Part shown: positions 8,486-15,809 of the stretch, piece after piece
Numbering within the stretch: position 1 is the stretch's first letter
How the letters are laid out: every line of letters starts with the position of its first letter
Source of the DNA: PALSA-1006 sp041660815
Lineage (GTDB): Bacteria; Pseudomonadota; Gammaproteobacteria; Burkholderiales; Gallionellaceae
Length of the DNA stretch: 64,000 bases
Direction of reading: 5' to 3'
NCBI GenBank assembly: GCA_041660815.1
Contig: JBAZVN010000006.1
Location: forward strand, 124,001 to 188,000
The notes under the pieces: model-generated
What the model saw: only the letters and a program-made list of their open reading frames with translations
Told to the model about the DNA's origin: nothing
Database searches by the model: none
Position numbers and translations under genes: made by a program

Positions 8486-10864
8486 ATGAGTGAATTTCAA
8501 ATAGCCATTATAGGTGCCGGTCCGGGTGGTCTGGCTGCCGCCGCGCGTGCTGCCAAGCTGGGCGTGTCGCATGTGTTGCTGGAGGCAAGCGGCAATCTTG
8601 CCAATACCATCTACAACTTCCAAAAACGTAAATATGTGATGGCTGAGCCGGCGCGTTTGCCGTTGCGCGGCGAGATTAGTTTTGCTGCCGCGAGCCGTGA
8701 GCAGATCTTGCAAGCCTGGCAGCATGAGGTTACTGCGCTGGGCGTGAATCTTAAGTTGCATGCGGCAGTCAGCGGAATTCAGGGGGAGCGCGGCAATTTT
8801 GCAATTTCTCTGGCGACTGGCGAGTTGATCGCTGCGCAGCAGGTGATTTTGGCGATTGGCTTGCAGGGCAATGTGCGCAAGCTGGGCGTGGCGGGCGAAA
8901 CGCTGTCCGGCGTGCAATATCAGCTTGCTGATCCGGATGAATATGTTGAGGAAACGATTGTGGTGGTGGGTGCCGGTGATGCGGGTGTGGAAAATGCACT
9001 GGCACTGGCCAATAAAAATAAAGTATTTATAATCAATAGGAACGAGGAGTTCAGTAGCTGTAAAGCCGCCAACCTTGCGTTGCTGGAAACGGCGATTAAA
9101 GCCGGTAAAGTGGCGGTGCGCACTGGCGCACGCACGGAAAAAATCGAAATTAATACTGACGCAAAATTTCCGTTAAATTATTTTGTTAATACGCCGCACA
9201 ACAAAGAAATTATTCCCTGTCACCGTGTGATTGCCCGTCTGGGCGCGTTGCCGCCGCGCAAGTTGGTTGAGAGCTTTGGCGTGCGCTTTCCCAATGCCGA
9301 ACCGACTGCGGTACCGCAACTTTCCGAGCATTACGAAAGCAATGTCGCCGGGCTATATATTATCGGGGCGTTGGCCGGATGTCCGCTCATCAAGCAGGCG
9401 ATGAATCAGGGCTACGAGGTTGTCGAGCATATTCTGGGGCATGAAGTTACGCCTGCCGATGAAGTGTTATTGCAGGAAAAATTTACCAGGATTTCTGTGC
9501 ATCTAACGGTGGCCGAAGGCATTTCCCTGTTGCGCCGCAATCATCCTTTATTGAATTCGCTCACCACCCTGCAGTTGCGCGAGGTGGTGCTGGAAAGCAC
9601 GATTACGTCTCCCGAACCCGAGACGGTTTTGTTTCACCAGCTGGATTTCAGCAGTAGTTTGTATTCCATTTTGCAGGGTGAGGTGGAAATTCATATTGCC
9701 ATGCCCGATGCCGGAACCAAGGTGATTAAACTATTTGCCGGAGATTTTTTTGGCGAAATCGGTTTGCTGTCCGGACGGCGGCGCTCCGGTACCGCAATTG
9801 CGGGTAAGGACTGCATTCTGATTGAAACGCCGCGCAGTGCGATGCTCAAATTGCTGACCACCAATGAAAGCGTGCAACGCAGTTTGGATGAGGTTTCTTT
9901 GAAACGCATTATTCGCTCGAATTTGGGCGGTGAATTCACCGAGCAGGAATTGGATGACTTGGTGCATGGTTCGGTGTTGAAGCGTTATAACGAAGGCGAT
10001 CTGTTTTTTAAAGAAAAAGATGCGGTGGACGGCTTGTATATGATCCGGCGCGGTTCGGTGACGGTTTCGCGCGAGATTGAAGGTAAAGAAACTGTGTTGG
10101 GTTATGTTGCAGCCGGAAATTATTTTGGCGAAATGGCATTGCTCTCCAATCAGCCGCGCTCTGCCACGGTGCGCGCTGCCACCTATACCGAGGCCGTGCT
10201 GCTGCATGCCGATCAAGTCAAACTTTTGTTGTCGCGCAATGCGGCTATGCGCCGCAATGTGGATAGCACGCATCTAAAAAATCTTCAGTCGAATGCCAAT
10301 AATAAATTCGCCGAATCGAGCGAGATGGTGCGCTTCTTGGTGGATCAGGGTATCGGCGAGGGGACGGATGTTCTGCTCATTGATTATGATCGCTGCCTGC
10401 GCTGTGACAATTGCGAATATGCCTGCGCCCAGGTGCATGACGGGGTTTCTCTGCTGCATCGCAGAGCGGGCGTCACTTTTCACAATATTCATATTCCCAC
10501 TTCCTGCCGCCATTGCGAACATCCCCATTGCATGAAAGATTGCCCGCCGGATGCGATTCGCCGTTCCAGTAGCGGCGAGGTTTATATAGCGGAGAGCTGC
10601 ATCGGCTGCGGCAACTGCCAGCGCAATTGTCCGTACGGGGTGATCACCATGCTGTCGCCTGCCAAGCAGCATGTCAGAACCAATTTTTGGGCGGTTATTT
10701 TTGGCGAAAAACAACACGTTGGCGAAAATCGGGATGAACATAAAAAAGCCAGTAAATGCGATATGTGTAAAGGTTTGGCGGATGGTCCTGCCTGCGTGCA
10801 TTCGTGCCCGAGTGGCGCGGCGATGCGCCTGAGTCCGGAAGAAGTTATGGAGGCATTAAGTTGA
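8486..10864 (+). CDS. Flavin pyridine-nucleotide oxidoreductase / two cyclic-nucleotide domains / four [4Fe-4S] fusion protein
   Basis: A 792-residue soluble multidomain protein. (1) Residues 1 to about 325 are a thioredoxin-reductase-like two-dinucleotide fold with GAGPGG (10-15) for FAD and GAGDAG (about 161) for NAD(P)H. The CxxC redox pair of true thioredoxin reductases is missing. (2) Two cyclic-nucleotide-binding domains (about 370-475 and 490-605); the second carries a canonical phosphate-binding cassette, FGEMALLSNQPRSATV, and the first a near-canonical one (FGEIGLLSGRRRSGTA). (3) From C637 come four cysteine groups of the DmsB/HybA ferredoxin type (CLRCDNC..C, CRHCEHPHC..C, CIGCGNC..C, CDMCKG..C). 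I infer transfer of electrons between NAD(P)H and the membrane cytochromes encoded directly downstream, with activity or docking gated by cAMP or cGMP. The full function is unknown. Confidence 0.88.
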   Translation: MSEFQIAIIGAGPGGLAAAARAAKLGVSHVLLEASGNLANTIYNFQKRKYVMAEPARLPLRGEISFAAASREQILQAWQHEVTALGVNLKLHAAVSGIQGERGNFAISLATGELIAAQQVILAIGLQGNVRKLGVAGETLSGVQYQLADPDEYVEETIVVVGAGDAGVENALALANKNKVFIINRNEEFSSCKAANLALLETAIKAGKVAVRTGARTEKIEINTDAKFPLNYFVNTPHNKEIIPCHRVIARLGALPPRKLVESFGVRFPNAEPTAVPQLSEHYESNVAGLYIIGALAGCPLIKQAMNQGYEVVEHILGHEVTPADEVLLQEKFTRISVHLTVAEGISLLRRNHPLLNSLTTLQLREVVLESTITSPEPETVLFHQLDFSSSLYSILQGEVEIHIAMPDAGTKVIKLFAGDFFGEIGLLSGRRRSGTAIAGKDCILIETPRSAMLKLLTTNESVQRSLDEVSLKRIIRSNLGGEFTEQELDDLVHGSVLKRYNEGDLFFKEKDAVDGLYMIRRGSVTVSREIEGKETVLGYVAAGNYFGEMALLSNQPRSATVRAATYTEAVLLHADQVKLLLSRNAAMRRNVDSTHLKNLQSNANNKFAESSEMVRFLVDQGIGEGTDVLLIDYDRCLRCDNCEYACAQVHDGVSLLHRRAGVTFHNIHIPTSCRHCEHPHCMKDCPPDAIRRSSSGEVYIAESCIGCGNCQRNCPYGVITMLSPAKQHVRTNFWAVIFGEKQHVGENRDEHKKASKCDMCKGLADGPACVHSCPSGAAMRLSPEEVMEALS

Positions 10865-10883
10865 GTGAGGTGGAGAGTTCATT

Positions 10884-11801
10884 ATGCTAGCGATTTCCCA
10901 GCGCCCCACCATATTGGGGTTGCGACAATTTTTGTATCTCAAGGTGGGCACCGGGTTGGTGGTTTTATCTGCGCTTGCGTATATTCTCTACCATAAACAT
11001 GATATTAAAAGCTTTGGCGGTACCTGGCTGGGCTATGTGCTGGGCATAATCGGCGCGTTAATCATCCTGCTATTACTCTGGTATGGCGTGCGCAAACGCG
11101 TCATTCCCCGGCAGGTTTCGCCGGATAGTGGGGCTGAGAATTCTGCGCCGTCGCCGCGCAAGCGCTTCAAAAGATCTGCCAAATTTGCTTTGCAGGATTG
11201 GCTTTCCTCGCATGTATATCTTGGACTTGCGTTGCCGATTATCGTTACTTTGCATAGCGGATTTCAGTTCGGAATAAATTTGTCCACGCTGACTTATTTG
11301 CTAATGCTGGGTGTGATTGTCAGCGGCCTGTACGGTTTATATGTCAGCATGAATTACCCCGGATTGCTCACGCAAAATTCCGATAATAGTAATCTTGCCG
11401 CGCTGTTTTCCGAGCTGGAAGAATTGGATGAAGTCATCCGTCAGCGGGCGGTCGACTTGCCCGAGGAAAGCCGCATAATATTAAATAAAAGTTGTGAACT
11501 GGCCCTGCAAAATGAAGGCTTAAAAACTCGTCTAACGGGGATTGCAGTAAACTGCCCGAATGCGGCAGCGATTCGGCATATTCATAAAATATACAATAAA
11601 AACAATGAGTTATATAATTTAGAGGGTATTAAAGAAATCTATACGACGGTATTGCACAAGGACAAATTGTTGCTGCGCATTCGCACCGAATTGATGTTGA
11701 TGACACGCATGCGCATTTGGCGTTATCTGCATATTCCGTTTTCATTGGCCTTGCTGGCAGCGCTGCTTGCGCATATTTTTTCAGTTATTTATTTTTGGTA
11801 A
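10884..11801 (+). CDS. Membrane di-haem cytochrome b-like protein
   Basis: A 305-residue polytopic membrane protein with about five helices (residues 13-35, 46-67, 108-130, 133-158 and 283-304). Two helices each carry a His-x13-His pair (H110/H124 and H283/H297), the classic arrangement for two b haems stacked across a membrane. A charged cytoplasmic loop (70-105, SPRKRFKRS) and a soluble stretch of about 100 residues lie between. It starts 19 bp after the flavoprotein gene and ends 5 bp before the multihaem cytochrome gene, so it probably links the cytoplasmic iron-sulfur protein to the periplasmic haems. I do not recognise a characterised family. Confidence 0.75.
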   Translation: MLAISQRPTILGLRQFLYLKVGTGLVVLSALAYILYHKHDIKSFGGTWLGYVLGIIGALIILLLLWYGVRKRVIPRQVSPDSGAENSAPSPRKRFKRSAKFALQDWLSSHVYLGLALPIIVTLHSGFQFGINLSTLTYLLMLGVIVSGLYGLYVSMNYPGLLTQNSDNSNLAALFSELEELDEVIRQRAVDLPEESRIILNKSCELALQNEGLKTRLTGIAVNCPNAAAIRHIHKIYNKNNELYNLEGIKEIYTTVLHKDKLLLRIRTELMLMTRMRIWRYLHIPFSLALLAALLAHIFSVIYFW

Positions 11802-11806
11802 GCATC

Positions 11807-13111
11807 ATGCAAAAACCGGAAGATCACACCAGAAATAAAGTTACGCCGGATGAGCTAAACCCTGACTCGCTCATTTGGACTAGCAAGTGGCTCAGCATTC
11901 GTCAGGTAAGCTGGGGAGCGTTTCTGCTGGTTCTGGCAATTTTTGTGTTGCTGCCTCTGCTGCCAACTGCTTCAAAAACGCTCGATGAGTGGCAGGTAAA
12001 GCTGCCGCTCACCTTTACCCAGTTAGTCAGTCCCGGAGAACTTTCCAGCGGTCATAAACTATTCGGCAAACAGTGCAGTACCTGTCATCAACAGCCGCTG
12101 CATGCGGTCACCGATAGTTCATGTCAAAGCTGTCATAAACAGGTCAAGCAACATGCCGTTTCATCTAAAGCAAAAACGACGCAGCTCGATGAACTACCGT
12201 GTATTACTTGTCATGAAGATCATAAAGGTGAAGTGGGACTTATTTCACACTGGAATGATCAATGCCTAAACTGCCATAACACGGTGCGCACCGGCTCCGA
12301 TAATAGGACGGTAGCACGGGTGAAAAATTTTGTAGTCGATCACCCGCAATTTCAATTGAGTGTGACCGGTAATGCAGGCTCAGTCAGTCGCGTGCTGAAT
12401 AAACCCGGGATCACGGAACATACCGAGCTTAAGTTTTCACATAAATTACATCTGGATAAACAGGGCATTTCAACGCCGCTGGGCGAGATTATGTTGAGCT
12501 GCAAAGACTGTCACCGTCTTGAACAGGATGCGCAACGATTTTCCCCGCAGACCATGCAGTCATCCTGTCAGTTATCGGATTGTCATAGTCAGGATTATGC
12601 GGAACCTGCTTTTGGCACTATCCCCCACGGCAATCTAAAATTGGCGCTGGCGGGGCTGGAAGAGAAGTATTTGGAATTGCTTAAAAACGGCGAAGTTTCG
12701 CAGGCCGATTGCGCGTCTGGAGCGGGTAAAAAAATACTTTCACCGCGCGATTGTGCCCACCAGTTGGCGCTGAAAAATGCGGAAACTTCCCTGGTACGCG
12801 GAAATTTACTGTGTGCGGGTTGTCATACTGTTGTGCCAAATGCCAATGAAAATTTACCCTGGAAAATTGTTCCCCCCACGTTGAATCGGGATTGGTATCC
12901 TGTGGCAAAATTTTCGCATCGCAAGCACGATACCCAGCCCTGCACCCATTGCCATGACAAGGAAAATTCCAAAAACAGCGGCGAGGTATCGATACCGGGG
13001 ATTGAGGTTTGTCGCGAGTGCCATGCGGATGAAAATCCCAACCACAAACAGATCAGAACTTCATGTGATAATTGTCATCGCTATCACAGGGGGAAGCCGG
13101 CAGTACAATAA
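11807..13111 (+). CDS. Membrane-anchored multihaem cytochrome c (ten haem-binding motifs)
   Basis: A protein of 434 residues from ATG 11807; a longer upstream reading overlaps the previous gene and is rejected. One anchor helix (about residues 35-53) is followed by a periplasmic part with nine CXXCH motifs (CSTCH, CQSCH, CITCH, CLNCH, CKDCH, CAGCH, CTHCH, CRECH, CDNCH) and one CX4CH motif (CQLSDCH) as seen in cytochrome c3 proteins. Extra His residues (e.g. FSHKLH, FSHRKH, EDH) can serve as distal ligands. It is probably the periplasmic terminus of an electron chain starting with the flavoprotein two genes upstream. The electron donor or acceptor is unknown. Confidence 0.88.
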   Translation: MQKPEDHTRNKVTPDELNPDSLIWTSKWLSIRQVSWGAFLLVLAIFVLLPLLPTASKTLDEWQVKLPLTFTQLVSPGELSSGHKLFGKQCSTCHQQPLHAVTDSSCQSCHKQVKQHAVSSKAKTTQLDELPCITCHEDHKGEVGLISHWNDQCLNCHNTVRTGSDNRTVARVKNFVVDHPQFQLSVTGNAGSVSRVLNKPGITEHTELKFSHKLHLDKQGISTPLGEIMLSCKDCHRLEQDAQRFSPQTMQSSCQLSDCHSQDYAEPAFGTIPHGNLKLALAGLEEKYLELLKNGEVSQADCASGAGKKILSPRDCAHQLALKNAETSLVRGNLLCAGCHTVVPNANENLPWKIVPPTLNRDWYPVAKFSHRKHDTQPCTHCHDKENSKNSGEVSIPGIEVCRECHADENPNHKQIRTSCDNCHRYHRGKPAVQ

Positions 13112-13147
13112 CCGAAGTCGGAAAATCAACTTAAAGGAGGTCATATC

Positions 13148-13627
13148 ATGAGTACTAACAATTCTGATGAATGCTGCCCGAGATTCAATCCTGAACCCTG
13201 GAATGAAAAGGAGATTATCTGGCAGAACAAGCGATTTTTACAGGATCGTGTCACCAGTATTTTTCACCTCCCGCTGAATTATGGCGCGGTCATGGCGCGT
13301 TGCGAAAAAGCCATTAGAGAGGCCGATGCCCAAACGGATACGCGCATAATACTGACGGATGAAAACTCCCTGTGGGGTGCCGACGTGTTTGTGGAAGTGA
13401 GCAAAGACGTGCCGAACGCCAAGATGGCCACCGTGTCGGGAACATTTTTATCCAAAGTATTCGAGGGGCCTTTTAAAAATATCGGCGTCTGGGTGGGAGA
13501 GATGAAATCCTATGTGGCGGCTAAAAATAAAAGCATGAGTAAGTTATTTTTTTACTACACCACCTGCCCAAAGTGTGCGAAAAAATACGGCAAAAATTAT
13601 GTTGTTTTGCTGGCGCAAGTCGATTAG
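13148..13627 (+). CDS. Conserved cytoplasmic protein of unknown function
   Basis: A 159-residue protein with no signal peptide or membrane helix. It begins with a Cys-Cys-Pro motif (ECCPRFNPEPWNEKEI) and ends with a CPKCAKKYGKNYV motif, so a metal or redox centre is possible. The middle (DENSLWGADVFVEVSKDVP, LSKVFEGPFKNIGVW) resembles a family found across anaerobic and iron/sulfur bacteria that is sometimes labelled hydrolase without proof. It has an exceptionally good ribosome-binding site (AAAGGAGGT, 7 bp before ATG), suggesting strong expression. It follows the cytochrome gene by 36 bp, probably in the same transcript. Confidence 0.75.
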   Translation: MSTNNSDECCPRFNPEPWNEKEIIWQNKRFLQDRVTSIFHLPLNYGAVMARCEKAIREADAQTDTRIILTDENSLWGADVFVEVSKDVPNAKMATVSGTFLSKVFEGPFKNIGVWVGEMKSYVAAKNKSMSKLFFYYTTCPKCAKKYGKNYVVLLAQVD

Positions 13628-13642
13628 TCAGTCAGTTAAATT

Positions 13643-14095
13643 ATGTCCGATACCAAGGTGAACGAGTTGAATTTTACAAATCCAAGTTCTGCAGAAATAC
13701 GAAAATTACTACAAGAAATTCATAGCGTTGCGATAGTTGGGTTATCGCCCAATGCGGATCGTCCCAGCTTCAGAGTGGCACAAGCACTGCAGGGTTTCGG
13801 TTACAAAATAATTCCGGTGCGACCCTTAATTGCCGAAGTGTTGGGTGAAACAGCTTATGCCGATTTGGAGAGCTTACCGAATCTCCCTGATGTAGTTGAA
13901 GTGTTTCGCGCCCCGGATCAAGTGCCCGCCATCGTGGAAAGTTGTATCAAGCTGGGCATTAAAAAATTATGGCTGCAAGACGGCGTGATCAACGAAGCCG
14001 CCGCGTTGCACGCCCAAGAGGCGGGAATCACCGTGGTCATGGATCGCTGCATGTATCGCGACTATGTTCAGTTGGAGTTGGGGAATAATCAGTGA
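13643..14095 (+). CDS. CoA-binding domain protein (YccU-like)
   Basis: A 150-residue single-domain protein with a Rossmann-type CoA-binding fold: VAIVGLSPNADRPSFRVAQ near residue 32 is the glycine-turn region, then GYKIIPVRP and, near the C-terminus, GITVVMDRCMYRDY, all typical of the CoA_binding_2 family. Family members bind CoA; the cellular role is not established. It starts 15 bp after the preceding unknown gene and is probably the last gene of the electron-transfer transcript. Confidence 0.88.
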   Translation: MSDTKVNELNFTNPSSAEIRKLLQEIHSVAIVGLSPNADRPSFRVAQALQGFGYKIIPVRPLIAEVLGETAYADLESLPNLPDVVEVFRAPDQVPAIVESCIKLGIKKLWLQDGVINEAAALHAQEAGITVVMDRCMYRDYVQLELGNNQ

Positions 14096-14128
14096 CGCAT
14101 TAAAATGTAACGGCACTGACTCAAAAAA

Positions 14129-14836
14129 TTATGTTGCGTCTTTATCTTCTTTGTAATCGTCGAACAGGATTTGAGGCGCACGATCCAGACGGAAGAGAAC
14201 CAGCAGCAGCGCCAGCGTGGAGAGCAGCATGAAATGCGGGCCGAACAGCCAGAACACCAGCGGAACCGCAAAGTAATAGGCACGCATTCCGATGCTATAA
14301 AATTTACCGGCGCGGTTAAGGTGAATGGCCACATGCTGCGGGCAGATCATCTTGTGATTATGCGCAAGCGGCACGTTGATCATGTAGCCGACATGATTGA
14401 AGACCCGCACGGCCATCGAAAAACTAAAAAACGCGACGAATAAATCAAGCAGCATGATGAGCAATTTGGCAAGCCACAGCTCGGTATGTGTCGTACCTAC
14501 AATATTGAGAGCATGCCATGTGTCCTGTAATTTATCGCCCTGGGCGCTCAATGTCAGCACGCCGATAATTAGCAACACCGCAGTGGAAGCAAGAAAGGTG
14601 GCGGCCATCGTCGAATTGCGCAAGGTTTGTACCGCCAGAATTTCTTTTCCACCCTCACGCATGATCGATTCGACCCAGGCAGTACGCGCAATGATATTGA
14701 CTGCTTGCACGGTATAAGCGGGGTTTTTACGGGTTTTGTGGGTAATGAGCATCGAGTACGCAACGAGCAGCAGCGCGCTCAACAGGAAGCTGTAAAGATC
14801 CACTCCATACATATCAAACCATTCATTGTGCGGCAA
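14129..14836 (-). CDS. DUF599 family membrane protein
   Basis: A 235-residue protein with about four to five membrane helices (near residues 13-30, 74-95, 118-140 and 185-215). The motifs NIIARTAWVESIMR and QTLRNSTMAATFLASTA match the DUF599 family. The function of the family is unknown. It is convergent with the CoA-binding gene (33 bp between stops) and stands alone, 76 bp from the toxin-antitoxin genes. Confidence 0.85.
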   Translation of the reverse strand: MPHNEWFDMYGVDLYSFLLSALLLVAYSMLITHKTRKNPAYTVQAVNIIARTAWVESIMREGGKEILAVQTLRNSTMAATFLASTAVLLIIGVLTLSAQGDKLQDTWHALNIVGTTHTELWLAKLLIMLLDLFVAFFSFSMAVRVFNHVGYMINVPLAHNHKMICPQHVAIHLNRAGKFYSIGMRAYYFAVPLVFWLFGPHFMLLSTLALLLVLFRLDRAPQILFDDYKEDKDAT

Positions 14837-14912
14837 AATAATTATCCTTTATATTTAACTGGTTGCAATAGCTGATCGACTATCAATTATTCCTCATTTG
14901 CGAAAATGCGGT

Positions 14913-15206
14913 TTATATCATCGCAATTCTTTCAATTTTGGGTAGCTTGCGTCGGGAGTGTTCTACTTGCCACAAATCATAGTCAGCTTGCATGTGTAGC
15001 CAGGTTTGAGCGTTGCCTCCCAGCCACATTGTCAAGCGAAGGGCCAATTCGGCAGACACGCCGGCTCGACCGTTAATAAAACGTGAAAGCTGAACGCGCG
15101 ACACGCCAAGTTGCAGCGCAGCTTCGGTGACAGTAATACCCAGCTCCGGCAAAACGTCTTCTTTTAGGATTTCGCCGGGATGCGGCGGGTTGTGCATGCG
15201 ACTCAT
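14913..15206 (-). CDS. higA: HigA-type antitoxin (HTH transcriptional regulator)
   Basis: A 97-residue protein. ATG 15204-15206 is chosen because GGAGG lies 5 bp upstream. The N-terminal NPPHPGEILKEDVLPELGIT and the helix-turn-helix (VTEAALQLGVSRVQLSRFINGRAG) are diagnostic for the HigA/VapI family, which neutralises the HigB mRNA interferase and represses its own operon. The C-terminus continues into a helical toxin-binding tail. It follows higB by 12 bp in the usual toxin-first order. Its partner here is broken (see next feature). Confidence 0.9.
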   Translation of the reverse strand: MSRMHNPPHPGEILKEDVLPELGITVTEAALQLGVSRVQLSRFINGRAGVSAELALRLTMWLGGNAQTWLHMQADYDLWQVEHSRRKLPKIERIAMI

Positions 15207-15218
15207 TTCATCCTCCAA

Positions 15219-15496
15219 TCAATGGTAATCCTGATAATCCACCAGCTCGGCATCTTCGCCTTCAAATGCGAAGGTTAAGCGCCAGTTGCCGTTCACCCAC
15301 ACAGACCAGTGATTAGCGAGCTTGCCGCTCAATGGATGAAATTTCCAGCCGGGCTTACCCATATCGTCGCGTGTTAATGCTGCATCCAACACAGCCAGTT
15401 GGCGTTTTACCTTGGCAGCATGCGCTGGCTGAATGCCGGCCTTGCTTCCCGTTAGAGAAATAGCTCAAGCCCTTTATGACGGAAAGATTTTATCAT
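15219..15496 (-). pseudogene. higB: HigB-type toxin, frameshifted
   Basis: Reading from ATG 15494-15496 gives MIKSFRHKGLELFL and then a TAA (15452-15454). A shift of one base at that point restores a perfect HigB frame (TGSKAGIQPAHAAK, LDAALTRDDM, then HWSVWVNGNWRLTFAFEG and the C-terminal VDYQDYH) to a TGA at 15219-15221. The total length is 278 bp, one base short of the 92-codon-plus-stop family length, so one base appears deleted around 15452-15460. No alternative start lies in the second frame near the junction, since a TGA closes it just upstream. The toxin is therefore probably inactive, unless the deletion is a sequencing error or is bypassed by slippage. Confidence 0.85.
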
Positions 15497-15809
15497 GCTC
15501 AGATTGTATCTCTTGTGGATACAGCAGGTAAATAAAAGCTTCTTTCAATATGATATGAGCGGTATTCTCTCCTTGTGTAAAGGGGGGGAGATTGCCAATG
15601 GATTATCTGAGTTTTAGTTATTCTACTGATCGTAAACTTGAAGTGCCGTTGTAATTGTGGTTTGATTCTACGTAATTATTTAACGGCAGTTATTACGATT
15701 GATCAAAGCCCGACAGATAACTTTTTTGCTGCGAATAGGGTGTTTTTGATGCAATCTGCCTGCTTTATAGCTAAACTATAACCAATTGATTTTTAAAGAT
15801 AAATTATTC
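15497..15809. other. 313-bp gene-free AT-rich region upstream of sulP
   Basis: This stretch separates the divergent higBA and sulP genes and should hold both promoters. I see no convincing sigma-70 pair. It contains the palindrome TTGATCAA near 15700 and a possible 18-codon reading frame (15598-15654) with a GGGGGAG element upstream. Nothing else is recognisable. Confidence 0.4.

Noticed and set aside
8432..8917. 161-codon frame opposite the start of the flavoprotein
   Set aside because: It overlaps the conserved FAD-binding region on the other strand and has no domain or ribosome-binding site.
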